From Phormidium tenue FACHB-886 (GTDB taxonomy: Bacteria > Cyanobacteriota > Cyanobacteriia > Elainellales > Elainellaceae): a DNA stretch of 64,000 nt. Of this stretch, positions 48,476 through 58,002 are shown in pieces (position 1 is the first letter of the stretch; each line of letters starts with the position of its first letter). The notes beneath the pieces were generated by a model. That model ran no database searches and was not told the DNA's origin. It was given only the letters and a program-made list of their open reading frames with translations. Position numbers and translations under genes: made by a program. The DNA lies in the NCBI RefSeq assembly GCF_014764505.1, contig NZ_JACXWX010000021.1:1-64000 (forward strand), in the 5' to 3' direction.

Positions 48476-48756
48476 TGTGTTGTGTCCTGCATCGTTTCGT
48501 AATAAGTTCGTCTTGCATCTATACCCGCTTTACTTGCGTCTAACGAGTGGCAGACGGCTGTCTCTGGCGTAAAATTCTTCGCCCTAAAGGACTGAACCGG
48601 GCAGGGATATCCGCATCCCCAACCGACCCCTCTACACAGCTAGATTTGCCAAAATATAGACTATAGGCTAAACAACCCAGCCTTATCATGGAGTTTAGCC
48701 GTTTTCTTGGCTTACCGCCTCAGACAGATCCCCATTCTTCCACCCGCAACTTTGTT

Positions 48757-49080
48757 ATGGATAACAACAATATTCTTGAGCAGCTACTAATGATTGGAAT
48801 TGGCACAACTTCGTTGGTTGCCGACAAAATGCGAGAAGTCAGCGACCAGTGGGTCAAAGACGGCAAGCTGGACGCTGATCAAGCCAATAAGTTTGCCAAC
48901 GACCTCATGCAAAAGCTGAAGTCTGAGCAGGGCAATTGGGAGATTAGTATGCAGCGACAAGTGCGGAATATCCTTCAGGATCTGGGCGTTCCGCGCCAAA
49001 ACGAAATGGACGAACTGCGCGGACGGCTCGATCGCCTAGAACGACAGCTTCGAGACTTGGAAAACAAGCTGTGGCGCTAG
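48757..49080 (+). CDS. Phasin-like coiled-coil protein
   Basis: This protein of about 107 aa resembles the phasin-family proteins of cyanobacteria: an N-terminal hydrophobic helix (LLMIGIGTTSLVADKM), an amphipathic helix (ADQANKFANDLMQKLK) and a C-terminal coiled coil (NEMDELRGRLDRLERQLRDLENKLW). Phasins coat polyhydroxyalkanoate granules, but many relatives are of unknown role. No PHA synthase gene is nearby. ATG 48757 fits the family start; the upstream ATG 48688 would add 23 residues. Confidence 0.7.
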   Translation: MDNNNILEQLLMIGIGTTSLVADKMREVSDQWVKDGKLDADQANKFANDLMQKLKSEQGNWEISMQRQVRNILQDLGVPRQNEMDELRGRLDRLERQLRDLENKLWR

Positions 49081-49155
49081 AACGTCGTCGCACCGATCGC
49101 CATTCTCCTTTACACTGAGGAGTGGACTTGCTGCAACTACAAAGGAGGATTGATC

Positions 49156-49686
49156 TTGCGGGAGATTCTAATTAGTTTTGGAGTCCTGGTGGTTTGTTTG
49201 GGGGTGTTAGTGGTGGCGCAGTTCACCAGCCGCCCTGAAGAGGCAGCCGCTGCTCGTGTCAGCTCCCAACCGCCAATTTCTACTGTGATCGCACAAGCTC
49301 CAAGCACACCCAGTACGTCATCAGCCGACCTCATGAGCCAAGAAAATATTGTTACAACGCCTTCTGGATTGCAGTACGTCGATCTCGTTGAAGGGACAGG
49401 CGCAACTCCAGAAAAGGGGCAAACCGTTAAGGTTCACTACACGGGAACGCTAGAAGACGGCACCAAGTTTGATAGCTCCCGCGATCGCAACCGCCCTTTC
49501 GAGTTTAAGCTTGGCTTGGGTCAGGTGATCAAAGGCTGGGATGAAGGGCTAAGTACCATGAAGGTGGGCGGTCAGCGGCAGCTAATTATTCCGCCTCAGC
49601 TTGGCTATGGAGCAAGGGGAGCAGGCGGTGTGATTCCTCCCAACGCCACGCTAATCTTCGATGTGGAACTGCTGGGCGTTAACTAA
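49156..49686 (+). CDS. FKBP-type peptidyl-prolyl isomerase, exported
   Basis: This 176-aa protein has an N-terminal hydrophobic segment ([20 protein letters not shown]) acting as signal anchor, a linker, then a single FKBP domain (about 68-176: [81 protein letters not shown]), with the usual catalytic aromatic residues. It likely assists folding in the periplasm or thylakoid lumen. The start is a rare TTG at 49156, seven bases after AAAGGAGG (49141-49148); a TTG at 49150 is too close. Confidence 0.9.
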   Translation: MREILISFGVLVVCLGVLVVAQFTSRPEEAAAARVSSQPPISTVIAQAPSTPSTSSADLMSQENIVTTPSGLQYVDLVEGTGATPEKGQTVKVHYTGTLEDGTKFDSSRDRNRPFEFKLGLGQVIKGWDEGLSTMKVGGQRQLIIPPQLGYGARGAGGVIPPNATLIFDVELLGVN

Positions 49687-49709
49687 CTTTGAGCGGCACA
49701 CTGCCTGCC

Positions 49710-50318
49710 TCAACCTCTAAATTGAACGCTGCCCTGTCGTAAGACTGTCCAACTCTCCCCCGTCCACCGAACAACCGTGGATGGCGTGCCTAGCGTTGGG
49801 GGCAGCGTTGTTTTCGTCTCAGCTTCTAATTCGGCAGGCAGCAGCGTCAGAATTTCGGGGAACTGAGCGTTGATCTCGCTGGTCGTTTGCAGCGGTGGTT
49901 CGCCCGACCGATTGACGCTGGTCGTTGCTAAAGGAGCTGTCAACGATAAGATGTGGCGAGCGATCGCCCGATTGGGAACGCGAATCCCGACGGTGGTTGA
50001 GTCAGTGGGGTTTACTTCAGGCGGCAGGCGATCGCTAGCAGGCAGCACCAGCGTCAGTGCGCCCGGAAAATATTTGGCGGCAACCTGTTTCCACTGGGCA
50101 AATTCTGCCTTGCTGCCTTCCACGTACTGCCACAAATCCTCTGCTGTTGCCCCCATTAAAATCAGCGGCTTCTGCAAATCTCGCTGCTTCGCCTCAAAAA
50201 TCAGCGATGATCGATCAGGACGCACTGCCAGTGCCGGTACAGTATCAGTAGGAAAGCTGACGAGACGATCGCCAGTGCGAGCAGCGGCTACAAGCTCTGA
50301 TAGGGAAACGTTGGGCAT
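49710..50318 (-). CDS. YrdC/Sua5-type L-threonylcarbamoyladenylate synthase
   Basis: This 202-aa protein has the YrdC fold that makes threonylcarbamoyl-AMP for t6A in ANN-decoding tRNAs. Motifs are VSFPTDTVPALAV, FEAKQRDLQKPLILMGA (KRxxxKP-type), PGALTLVLPAS, TVGIRVPNRAIAR and LATTSVNRSGEPP. It is the short form without the C-terminal Sua5 domain. A second YrdC-type gene elsewhere is possible. ATG 50318 gives the family-like N-terminus; an in-frame ATG 50342 lies upstream. Confidence 0.88.
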   Translation of the reverse strand: MPNVSLSELVAAARTGDRLVSFPTDTVPALAVRPDRSSLIFEAKQRDLQKPLILMGATAEDLWQYVEGSKAEFAQWKQVAAKYFPGALTLVLPASDRLPPEVNPTDSTTVGIRVPNRAIARHILSLTAPLATTSVNRSGEPPLQTTSEINAQFPEILTLLPAELEAETKTTLPPTLGTPSTVVRWTGESWTVLRQGSVQFRG

Positions 50319-50435
50319 AGAGCAGCTTCCAGTTAATCTCAATTAGATAGTCTCAGTTAGATAGCCAGTATGTAACGTAGCTGTGGGATTCAGCTAGGTG
50401 AAAGACAAGCTTTTGTTCAAAAAATCTCCATTCCG

Positions 50436-51320
50436 TTAGCGGCGAACTGCTAGCACAAAGCGATCGACCCCTGATAGATCGGTGTGGACCTGAATCTGCC
50501 CATAGCTGCCTTCTGCCTCCAAAAGCTGTACTACTTGAGCGGCTTGCCCTTCCATCATTTCAATTAGCCAAAGCCCACCAGATTTAAGATACAGTGGCGC
50601 AAAGCGAATCAACTGCCGAATGCAGTCTAGCCCATCTTCACCGCCATCTAGCGCCAAGTGCGGCTCATGGCAGCGGACTTCGGGCTGCAGATCGGCAATT
50701 AAGCCCGTGGGGATGTAGGGCGGGTTAGATACCATGCCGCTTAGGGCAGCCTGCAGGGCAGCAAGCGGCTCAAACCAGCTCCCTTGATAAAACTGAATGT
50801 GATCGCTCAATCCTGCCTGCTGGGCATTTTGCCAAGCGACCACCAATGCTTCACTGCTTCGATCAACCGCATGGATCGTGGCAGTTGGAAAGGACTCTGC
50901 TAAACCCAAGGCGATCGCGCCGCTGCCGGTTCCCAAATCTGCCCAATGTCCCTGCTGTAGTTCAGGAGGAGCTGCCTGCTTTGCCAAATCAACTAGCTCT
51001 TCTGTATCTGGACGGGGAATCAAGACTGCTGGAGACACCTGCAGCAGAAAATTTCGCCAAGGAGCGGTCCCCACAAGATACTGTACTGGCACTCGCCCCT
51101 CCACCCGCCGCTGCCAAAGCTGCTTCAATTCTGTAAAGGGTAGCCGTAGCGATATTTTTGGCTGCGTCTTGAAAGACTCTAGTCGCAAGCTCAGCCGATC
51201 CAAGCCCATTGCCTGCAGCAGCCAATCTATTTCTGCTGCTGCAATGTTAGCGGCGATCGCCTGCTGCTGCGCTTCGCGCCGCCACTGCCAAAGCTCCATC
51301 CCCGAAACAACGCTCTCCAT
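50436..51320 (-). CDS. prmC: Release-factor glutamine methyltransferase PrmC
   Basis: PrmC (HemK) methylates the GGQ glutamine of peptide release factors. This 294-aa enzyme has the N-terminal helical bundle (about 1-90), the linker VPVQYLVGTAPW, VLIPRPDTEELV, motif I WADLGTGSGAIALGLAE (about 146-160) and the diagnostic catalytic NPPYIP (about 213), ending with a normal C-terminal strand. ATG 51299 is an alternative start. Confidence 0.95.
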   Translation of the reverse strand: MESVVSGMELWQWRREAQQQAIAANIAAAEIDWLLQAMGLDRLSLRLESFKTQPKISLRLPFTELKQLWQRRVEGRVPVQYLVGTAPWRNFLLQVSPAVLIPRPDTEELVDLAKQAAPPELQQGHWADLGTGSGAIALGLAESFPTATIHAVDRSSEALVVAWQNAQQAGLSDHIQFYQGSWFEPLAALQAALSGMVSNPPYIPTGLIADLQPEVRCHEPHLALDGGEDGLDCIRQLIRFAPLYLKSGGLWLIEMMEGQAAQVVQLLEAEGSYGQIQVHTDLSGVDRFVLAVRR

Positions 51321-51741
51321 TTGCTTCCCCAGACCGCACTTCTTCTACAGTAAATCTGCTTTGAAGGCTACAGTGCTTTGTGCTAGAACAAAACCAAATT
51401 ATTTTTATAGCGCTCCCCGTTCAAATAAAAGGAGTCTTTTGTAGTGTGCCGCGTGGAGCATAACATACTACAGAAAATCTATACCTCATGCGGCTAGGAA
51501 CTGCTCTAAAAGGTGAGTAGGGCATGCCTTTCAAGAATGATCTGCAGTTTATCTCGACTGAAAAGGCTTTAGCCGAAGTGACGGCTTGTTTTTTTAGCGA
51601 TCGCTTTAATTGAAGCGGCTGACAGGCTAGCACTATACTTGCGACAAGTTTAGGAATGACCTAAGTGCTTGTGAAAGGAGTAGGATGACAGTGATACCGC
51701 TTTCGAGTGGTTGCTCTTCTCTTTGAAAATCTTCCAGAGCA
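51321..51741. other. 421-bp divergent gap with a possible leader peptide
   Basis: This gap separates prmC from the membrane protein gene. A 13-codon ORF at 51685-51726 (MTVIPLSSGCSSL) has GGAG just upstream and is in frame with the next gene, five codons before its ATG. It might be a leader or a relic of an earlier start. Nothing else is recognisable. Confidence 0.35.
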
Positions 51742-53190
51742 ATGCGTTCTTTTTGGTCTGATCCATATCTTTGGGTTCATTTAGCAGGGATTGCAGCCGT
51801 TCCTTTATTACTGGAGCTGTGCCTACTGGGGATAGCGGTCGGAAATCCCGTCTTCCCAGTGTGGCTAGAGTGGCTGTTGGTCGGTGCGATCGGCGTTGCC
51901 CCCATCCTTTGGATGCAGTGGCAGCGACCGTTTTCCATCTTCAGTCTCGTGGTGCTGGCGCTTCAGCCGCAGCACCTCACAGTTGATCAGCGGCGAATTT
52001 TGCGCCTGTTCAAGTCTCCTTTAGAAAAGGGACTGGCGGTGTTGACCGCTGTAGGGCTGCTGGCAGTGCTGTGGCAGCTCTTCCAGATCGCGCCAATCGC
52101 CAGTGAGGTTACTCCCCTCGCTCGCTTCGGGCATCTGAGCGGGCTATTTGTTGCGGCGATCGCCTTTCTCAGTAGCAACCTGTTCCTACAGGTGCCCATT
52201 AGCGTGTTGCAGACCTTGCTGACAAACGATCGTGCCTTTGCCGCGACAGAACCTTATGCAATTGCCCAGATTGCTCAAGACTTTACTCTGTTGGGGCTAC
52301 GCGTCAAGCAAATTTTGCCGCCTGTGCAGCCCTCGATACAGCCCTCGGTAAAGCCCTCGGTAAAGCCCTCGGTAAAGCCCTCGGCAAAATCCTCTGTCCA
52401 GCCTACTGTTGAAGCGGCTGCGCCCGCGCCCGTTGCTTCACCTCCACCTCAGTCAGCAGTTGTACCAACCCCAGAGGTGGAAACAGCAGCGACCGATGAG
52501 TTTGAGGATGAGTTTGAGGACGACTTTGGGGACGCCGCGATCGACGAATTGAACGAATCGGAGCTGGAGACGATCGAAATTGAAACGGCTGCCTCAGAAA
52601 CCCCAGCAGCAGATTCCCCAAGCTCAGTTACACCACCAGAGAGCGGATCAACCTCTACTACAGAAGTGAATGTTCTGACTGACCCATCTCCTGAAGCCAG
52701 CGCACCAGAAATAGACGAGATCGAGTCTAGTACGCCCCCAGCCACACTAGAACCTCCCCTTGAGCAAGAGGCTGCTCCTGCCATCCCGTCTGAAGATGAG
52801 CAAATGCTAGCCGCTGTTGAAACCGAAACGCAAAGCAGTCAAGCGATCGTCTCTGCTTCTGGTGCTGTCGAGCTAGAGGATGAAGTCCTTGAACCTGAGG
52901 AGCTACTACCTCAACGCAATGACGAAACAGCGAATGCGACAGTGGACGAGATCGAATATGACGGTGTCACGCTAGAGATCATTAGGCTACCGGATGCTGA
53001 AACGGACATATCCAATGCTGAACCCACTGTTGTTGTTGAGATCGAACTGGAAGAGGGCGAAACTGCAGAAGTTGTGCTAAACGATGAAGAGACAATCATC
53101 ATTGACGCTGCTTCAGTCGAAAATACAACGATCGACAATACGACAAACGAAGATGCAAAACCTGAACCAGATAATCAGGAACCTCAGTGA
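51742..53190 (+). CDS. Membrane-anchored acidic protein of unknown function
   Basis: I do not recognise this 482-aa protein. The N-terminus (about 10-165) has four likely membrane segments (AGIAAVPLLLELCLLGIA, WLLVGAIGVAPILW, VLTAVGLLAVLWQLF, LFVAAIAFLSSNLFL). A short tandem repeat follows (P-S-V-K, about 196-215), encoded by a 12-bp DNA repeat at 52330-52389. The rest (about 220-482) is strongly acidic, Glu/Asp/Thr/Ser-rich and probably disordered. The membrane part resembles low-complexity extension proteins conserved in cyanobacteria. Confidence 0.75.
   Translation: MRSFWSDPYLWVHLAGIAAVPLLLELCLLGIAVGNPVFPVWLEWLLVGAIGVAPILWMQWQRPFSIFSLVVLALQPQHLTVDQRRILRLFKSPLEKGLAVLTAVGLLAVLWQLFQIAPIASEVTPLARFGHLSGLFVAAIAFLSSNLFLQVPISVLQTLLTNDRAFAATEPYAIAQIAQDFTLLGLRVKQILPPVQPSIQPSVKPSVKPSVKPSAKSSVQPTVEAAAPAPVASPPPQSAVVPTPEVETAATDEFEDEFEDDFGDAAIDELNESELETIEIETAASETPAADSPSSVTPPESGSTSTTEVNVLTDPSPEASAPEIDEIESSTPPATLEPPLEQEAAPAIPSEDEQMLAAVETETQSSQAIVSASGAVELEDEVLEPEELLPQRNDETANATVDEIEYDGVTLEIIRLPDAETDISNAEPTVVVEIELEEGETAEVVLNDEETIIIDAASVENTTIDNTTNEDAKPEPDNQEPQ
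52330..52389 (+). repeat. 12-bp tandem repeat inside a gene
   Basis: Five copies of a 12-bp unit (CCCTCGGTAAAG and variants) encode Pro-Ser-Val-Lys units. Three copies are identical, so copy number may vary between strains. Confidence 0.85.
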
Positions 53191-53478
53191 TTTTCAATAG
53201 CTATAGTAGGTTTGCAGCTCGATCTCATTCTTCAATTGATTCGTAGACAGACGAACACTCCCTTTGCTTTGTCAAGTCGGTTCTATATCTTTACGGTTCT
53301 ATGCTTGTGCCTCGCGCATACAGCATATAGATTGTTCTTGACCAGTTCCGCAGCGCTTTTAGAGGTAAGTTAAAAAGCGTTTTGGAAACGTTGCGATCTA
53401 ACCAAGATAGCCGTGAAAAGTCGTGCTGCTGGAATTTAGCTTGAAAGCACATTAGCAAGCCTGAAAGAGAAGCCTGCC

Positions 53479-54018
53479 ATGAATGATTTCGGTATAGATG
53501 ACTTAGCATTTCTGCGGCTAGACGGAGATCGCCTTATTCTCTCCCCCCTCTCTTTGGAGTACAAAGACATAATTTTTCAGGAATTCACGGATGAAGTCAC
53601 TCGGTTTATGTATCCCAAGCCTGCCGAAACGATCCAGGAAACTGAGAAGTTTATTCGCTCTGCCATTCGCAGCCTTGAGAGCGGTATTGATCTAACCTGG
53701 GTAATTTTGAAGAAGCCCAATCGAGAATTCCTGGGGCTGTGTGCCTTACACCGAACCAACACCAACACGCCAGAATTTGGAATTTGGATAAAAGTAGCGG
53801 CACACGGGCAGGGACTAGGACGAGAAGCGATCGCCTATCTCAAAGAATGGGCAAATGAATATTTGCAGTATGACTATTTGATATACTCAGCAGATTATCG
53901 CAATATATCCAGCCGCAAAATTCCAGAGAGTTTGGGCGGGCAGATGGCGCGATCGTTTCAGCTCATGAGTTTAGGCGGACAACTGCTAGATTTAATTGAG
54001 TATAGAATTTATCCGTAA
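53479..54018 (+). CDS. GNAT-family N-acetyltransferase (RimJ/RimL-like)
   Basis: This 179-aa acetyltransferase shows the RimJ-like pattern: an opening strand with LILSPLSLEYKDII, TWVILKKPNREFLGLCAL, EFGIWIKVAAHGQGLGREAIAYLKEWA (the acetyl-CoA loop Q/RxxGxG/A near 109-116) and IYSADYRNISSRKIPESLGG near 136-155. The substrate may be a protein N-terminus or a small amine; it cannot be assigned. Confidence 0.85.
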   Translation: MNDFGIDDLAFLRLDGDRLILSPLSLEYKDIIFQEFTDEVTRFMYPKPAETIQETEKFIRSAIRSLESGIDLTWVILKKPNREFLGLCALHRTNTNTPEFGIWIKVAAHGQGLGREAIAYLKEWANEYLQYDYLIYSADYRNISSRKIPESLGGQMARSFQLMSLGGQLLDLIEYRIYP

Positions 54019-54045
54019 GAAATATTAAGCGCGTAACGCTATAAA

Positions 54046-54900
54046 CTACTTGGCTTCCAGAATGGTTTGAATCGCAGGGGCAATGTTAGAAAGCAGATCG
54101 TAACCTGTTAGCTTTTCGATGTTATCAACTGTGGTAGTAAAATCCCGCCAATCCCGTTCTTTGATGCCCTGAGTATTGGGCATTTTGACGGCAATCACGC
54201 GAGTTTTCTCAGTGATGTCCGTCAAACCCATGCCAACCCGATCAAACACCACCACGATTTTCCAAGTCCATTCTGGCACTGCCACTTTGCCCTGCCCAAT
54301 CACCGATCGCTTGCCTTTCTCACCTGTGCCACCTGAACCCGCCCCGCCCGCAATAATGTAAAGCTCTTTGCCTTGGCGTACAAGTGCGCGGCAGTAGCTC
54401 TCTAGCTCTTCCCAGGGCCCTCGATTGTTGTCCGGGGCTTGCGGCAAGATGTTAGTCATCAGGAAAACTGCTTTATTGTCGGCAGTCGTACGATCGCGGT
54501 CAGCAGCCGGAACTAGATGTCCCCGATCGAAGCCACTTCCTGTGTAGTCGTCGGTTCTGACGCGATACCACCCATCGGGCAGAGAGGTGTCAGTTTCAAA
54601 TGGAATCCGAGGCAGGTCACCGAGCCAATCTGCATTAAGCTGCCAGCTAACCCAATTGGCAATCCCTTTGTCGCGGTTGTAGGACAAGGCATATTGCGGT
54701 TTAGAGATCAGGTAATTGTCTGGACTGGAAGAACGAGCAATCGCCAAACTGGGATTGCCCAATAGCAAATTGGGATTACCCACAGCGCGGTTAACCTGGT
54801 TAACCAGCGTGGAGCAACTCGTCAGCCCTATCAGCGCCATCATAGCCAGTACGATCGCCAGGATCTGCTTTAAACCTCGCCCAAACTGCCCTGTCTGCAT
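54046..54900 (-). CDS. DNA/RNA non-specific endonuclease (NucA type), lipoprotein
   Basis: This beta-beta-alpha-metal nuclease degrades DNA and RNA outside the cytoplasm. It has the catalytic DRGHLVPAADR (about 114-124), the asparagine-bearing LMTNILPQAPDNNRGPW and the usual C-terminal strands (WKIVVVFD, RVIAVKMPN). From ATG 54900 the protein is 284 aa and begins with a lipoprotein signal ending in LIGLTSC (Cys 29). Starts at 54939 or far upstream (55254) are open, but the latter would overlap the permease gene by some 270 bp. It is close to NucA of Anabaena, a secreted sugar-non-specific nuclease. Confidence 0.88.
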   Translation of the reverse strand: MQTGQFGRGLKQILAIVLAMMALIGLTSCSTLVNQVNRAVGNPNLLLGNPSLAIARSSSPDNYLISKPQYALSYNRDKGIANWVSWQLNADWLGDLPRIPFETDTSLPDGWYRVRTDDYTGSGFDRGHLVPAADRDRTTADNKAVFLMTNILPQAPDNNRGPWEELESYCRALVRQGKELYIIAGGAGSGGTGEKGKRSVIGQGKVAVPEWTWKIVVVFDRVGMGLTDITEKTRVIAVKMPNTQGIKERDWRDFTTTVDNIEKLTGYDLLSNIAPAIQTILEAK

Positions 54901-54980
54901 TTTCTTTCCCAGCACCCCTCTAAAGTTGACCCATCCCATCCAAACTTCATCCTCCCTCTGGAATTGTTGCAAGGGCAAAA

Positions 54981-56252
54981 CTAAAGCTGCGATTGTTCCT
55001 TGACCCACTGGTTGATGCCGCGCCAAACTAGCCCAACCCCAATCAATCCTAAGCTGATCAGCCAGATTTTGAAGCTGATCCAGACTGCCAGAAATAGACA
55101 AACACCCAAGCTTATGCCGGTAAATACGCGCGGGTAGGAGCGCTGCTCGCCAGGAAGTTTCAGCACGGCTAAGTGGACGAGGATGGCATAGAGCAGACTG
55201 GCAAATGCCCCGAATGACCAGAGGGTTTGAATATCTGCCATGAGCATCAGGCAAGCGATCGTTCCGCCCACCGCCACAATTGCAGCGATCGGTGTACCCG
55301 TACCGCGAGCCAACAGCCGTGGCACATCTTGTTGCTGAGCCATCATTTGCAGCAGTCGGGCAGCCTGCAGCGACAGATTAAAAACAACGCCAGCCAGCAC
55401 AACTGCAGCGCCTGTGGCAACAAGCCGGGAGCTGCCTGATCCACTGATTTGCTGCAGGGCAACTGCCAGCGACGACACATAGGTATCTGCCGCATCTCCA
55501 AACGCCTGCGCGCCGATCGCCCCAATGCCGAGCCCCGCCGCTCCTAGATAGAGCAGTAGCGTCAACAGCTTCACCCAAACGGTTGTTTTCACAGCTCCAT
55601 CATTTCCTGATCGGTCAGGATGGGGAGATGGATGCCCCGCGTAAGCAAAAAATAAGAGGGCGCTAGCCTGCAACATATTAGCGATCGAGCTACTAGAAGC
55701 CGGAGTGAAGCGAGATAAGCTTTCGCTGTTTGGCAAAACCTTGAGCAACCCAATGCCAAAACAAAATAGAAGCACCAGTAGCGTTACCGCGAGCAGAAGT
55801 ATCTGAAACAATTTTGCTGGAAGCAGTCGGAGATACAACAGGAAAGCCGATCCTGCAGTCAGGCATAGGGCGATCGGCACAAGCCACAGCACATTAGCTT
55901 GTCCAAGAGCATGCAGCAAATAGCCCGCAAAGCCAAGTGCAGCAACAGCGGCAGCAGTCGCTTTTGCCAGCAGCAGTGCCCAGTTGGCAGTAAAGCCTAA
56001 CCAAGGGCTAGAGAAACGATCGGCGGCAGACAGAGGTGCGGCGGTCAGTTGGGCAGCGTTGAGGTCAGCCCAAAGAGCTGCGATCGCCGCAACGATAAGG
56101 GCAGCGAGCGCACCAGAACCAGCCAGGTTTACGGCAGTACCAACGCCAATGAATGCGCCAATTCCCAGCGGAAATTCTCGCTGCACTACCCGCTGCCACG
56201 GCTTGCCTGTGGACTTCAGGTTAGAAGAATTGGGGGACAGCGTTTCTGGCAT
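54981..56252 (-). CDS. APC-superfamily amino-acid permease
   Basis: This 423-aa integral membrane protein has about 12 predicted helices. It opens with VVQREFPLGIGAFIGVGTAVNLAGSG, resembling the helix 1 substrate loop (GxGxxxG) of APC transporters. Later helices show LQASALLFFAYAGHPSP and FGAFASLLYAILVHLAVLKL. It likely moves amino acids or amines, driven by ions. Direction and substrate are unknown. It lies just upstream of the nuclease gene on the same strand. Confidence 0.8.
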   Translation of the reverse strand: MPETLSPNSSNLKSTGKPWQRVVQREFPLGIGAFIGVGTAVNLAGSGALAALIVAAIAALWADLNAAQLTAAPLSAADRFSSPWLGFTANWALLLAKATAAAVAALGFAGYLLHALGQANVLWLVPIALCLTAGSAFLLYLRLLPAKLFQILLLAVTLLVLLFCFGIGLLKVLPNSESLSRFTPASSSSIANMLQASALLFFAYAGHPSPHPDRSGNDGAVKTTVWVKLLTLLLYLGAAGLGIGAIGAQAFGDAADTYVSSLAVALQQISGSGSSRLVATGAAVVLAGVVFNLSLQAARLLQMMAQQQDVPRLLARGTGTPIAAIVAVGGTIACLMLMADIQTLWSFGAFASLLYAILVHLAVLKLPGEQRSYPRVFTGISLGVCLFLAVWISFKIWLISLGLIGVGLVWRGINQWVKEQSQL

Positions 56253-56319
56253 GAGTGGAGCAAAGCCTGATTGGAGTTTGACTGGAATTTGAATGGAAAT
56301 AGAAAAGGTACTTCAGAAT

Positions 56320-57693
56320 TTACTCATTCATTGTTTTGTAAGTTGCAACGGCAGAAGGAGAAACCCGATTGAGATATCTAAAAATCCAGTACTTGAAGAT
56401 GGTATCGAGAATGACTGGAAACGTAGCGATAAACAGAAAGATGAAGTCATGGTTGGGCGGTAGCCCAAGGTGTTTTGCAGCTCCTTCTAGCAGCACTTCC
56501 CAGCCGTGCGGCGAGTGAAATCCCACAAAGATATCTGTGAACAGGATGATGATGAATGCCTTGGCGCTGTCGCTGAGTCCATAAACCAACTCATCCATAA
56601 AAGTTTTGAGAATCGAAATTTCGCGCTTGCTAGACACAATTACTGTCGCAAATGCACCCAGCGCCAGCAGATCGGCAAATACATTTTTAATGGCGTCAGC
56701 GCTGCGCTGGCGAAAGTCTTCTTCAATTTCAGCGGCTTTCTCGCGCACCTGCTCAACGATTTCCGTCTCTTCTTGCGGCTCAACTTTGCCGATCAACACT
56801 TCAAACCGCAGCCGTTGCTCAAAGTGCTGGAGTTCGTTTAGGGCTTCTTCCTCCATTTCAGAGTTTAAGAAGGTAGAAACAGTGGCATTTTCAGTACGGA
56901 AGTGATCGACAATTGGCGAAATGACGAAGTTTTTGGAAATTTGCTGCGTTAGTAAGGGAATCAGAATTAACAGCAACAGAAAGCGAGTGGCAATAAAGGT
57001 GCGAGATTTGGAGCTGCGAAAGGTTTGGATAATCTCCCGCTCAGATTCAGGACTGAAATCTAGATCGCGCTTCAGCCGATCGACTGTATCCAAAATCGAT
57101 CGCGGCAACACGCCTGTTTTGTCGGTTAAGCGGGGCTCTGAGCGTTTTTCTGGGCGCAGTTCTGGGTGCAGGTCTGGATTGTTAATAGCATTCAGGCGGG
57201 GTGCATTGGGATTGGCGAGAGTCTTGGGTTCCGAAACAACCACAGGCGATAGCGGGTTGGTGGCTCTGTTTTCGTAGCGGGACAGGATCTCGTCGATGAA
57301 GCGCAATTTCTTGAGAACCGAGTTGGGGCGATCGATGATGCTAATCGATCGTCCATCTGGTGTCGCTTCGCTAATCTCGATATCGGTAATCGGCCGACCC
57401 GAAACTTGACTAGAGATCCGGAGAATTGAACTGCTGGCTCTAAATTCAATCAAACGAATCCGGATAATTTCTAAATATTTTCTGAGTTCTGATTCAAAAT
57501 AATTCTGAGCGCTTCTGCTGTAGTTCCCAGCCTCAAAGGCAACCCGGTTGCCGCCGAAATGAGCATCCTCTAGCCCTTTAATCATGATTGCGGCTTCGTA
57601 AGCCTCATTGAGCGATCGCTCTGGTGTTCGCAGCAGCCAACGGTTTGCACCCCGCAAATAGCCTCTAACCGAGGTCAAAAAAGAGTTACTCAT
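56320..57693 (-). CDS. pcxA: Proton extrusion protein PcxA (CemA family)
   Basis: PcxA drives light-induced proton extrusion and helps CO2 and nitrate uptake; it is related to plastid CemA. The protein of about 457 aa has a long soluble N-terminus (about 1-240) with charged and disordered parts, then membrane segments (FIATRFLLLLILIPLLTQ, LALGAFATVIV, the AFIIILFTDIFVGFHSPHGWE helix, FLFIATFPVILDTIFKYWIF). FVGFHSPHGW is a CemA hallmark. ATG 57693 matches the family start; upstream residues from 57777 are unlike it. Confidence 0.93.
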   Translation of the reverse strand: MSNSFLTSVRGYLRGANRWLLRTPERSLNEAYEAAIMIKGLEDAHFGGNRVAFEAGNYSRSAQNYFESELRKYLEIIRIRLIEFRASSSILRISSQVSGRPITDIEISEATPDGRSISIIDRPNSVLKKLRFIDEILSRYENRATNPLSPVVVSEPKTLANPNAPRLNAINNPDLHPELRPEKRSEPRLTDKTGVLPRSILDTVDRLKRDLDFSPESEREIIQTFRSSKSRTFIATRFLLLLILIPLLTQQISKNFVISPIVDHFRTENATVSTFLNSEMEEEALNELQHFEQRLRFEVLIGKVEPQEETEIVEQVREKAAEIEEDFRQRSADAIKNVFADLLALGAFATVIVSSKREISILKTFMDELVYGLSDSAKAFIIILFTDIFVGFHSPHGWEVLLEGAAKHLGLPPNHDFIFLFIATFPVILDTIFKYWIFRYLNRVSPSAVATYKTMNE

Positions 57694-58002
57694 GGTTGAT
57701 CGAGACAGCGTTGAGTGAAATGGAGTGAAGAAGGGAGCCAAATTCAGCAGGACGCTGATTTGGGTTGATCTTAGCAATGAGCAAAAGTGAGCAAGGGTGG
57801 TTTGATTTGCTCTTAAGAATTTATTCCTAATCTGTTTAAGCTGTTGCGACTAAAGAATTAGGCTGAGCTAGGATGAAGAAGCAGCCAAGCGACACAAACA
57901 TTGCCCATGTTTTGCTCGTTACTGATGACAGAATGGGTTCAACTTCAGCTCAACTAGCATCAGAAGAATAGGTAGTATCATATCAAATCCATCGAAAATC
58001 AA

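Noticed and set aside
54901-55254. 118-residue N-terminal extension of the NucA-type nuclease
   Set aside because: It overlaps the permease gene in another frame and precedes a clear lipoprotein signal peptide.
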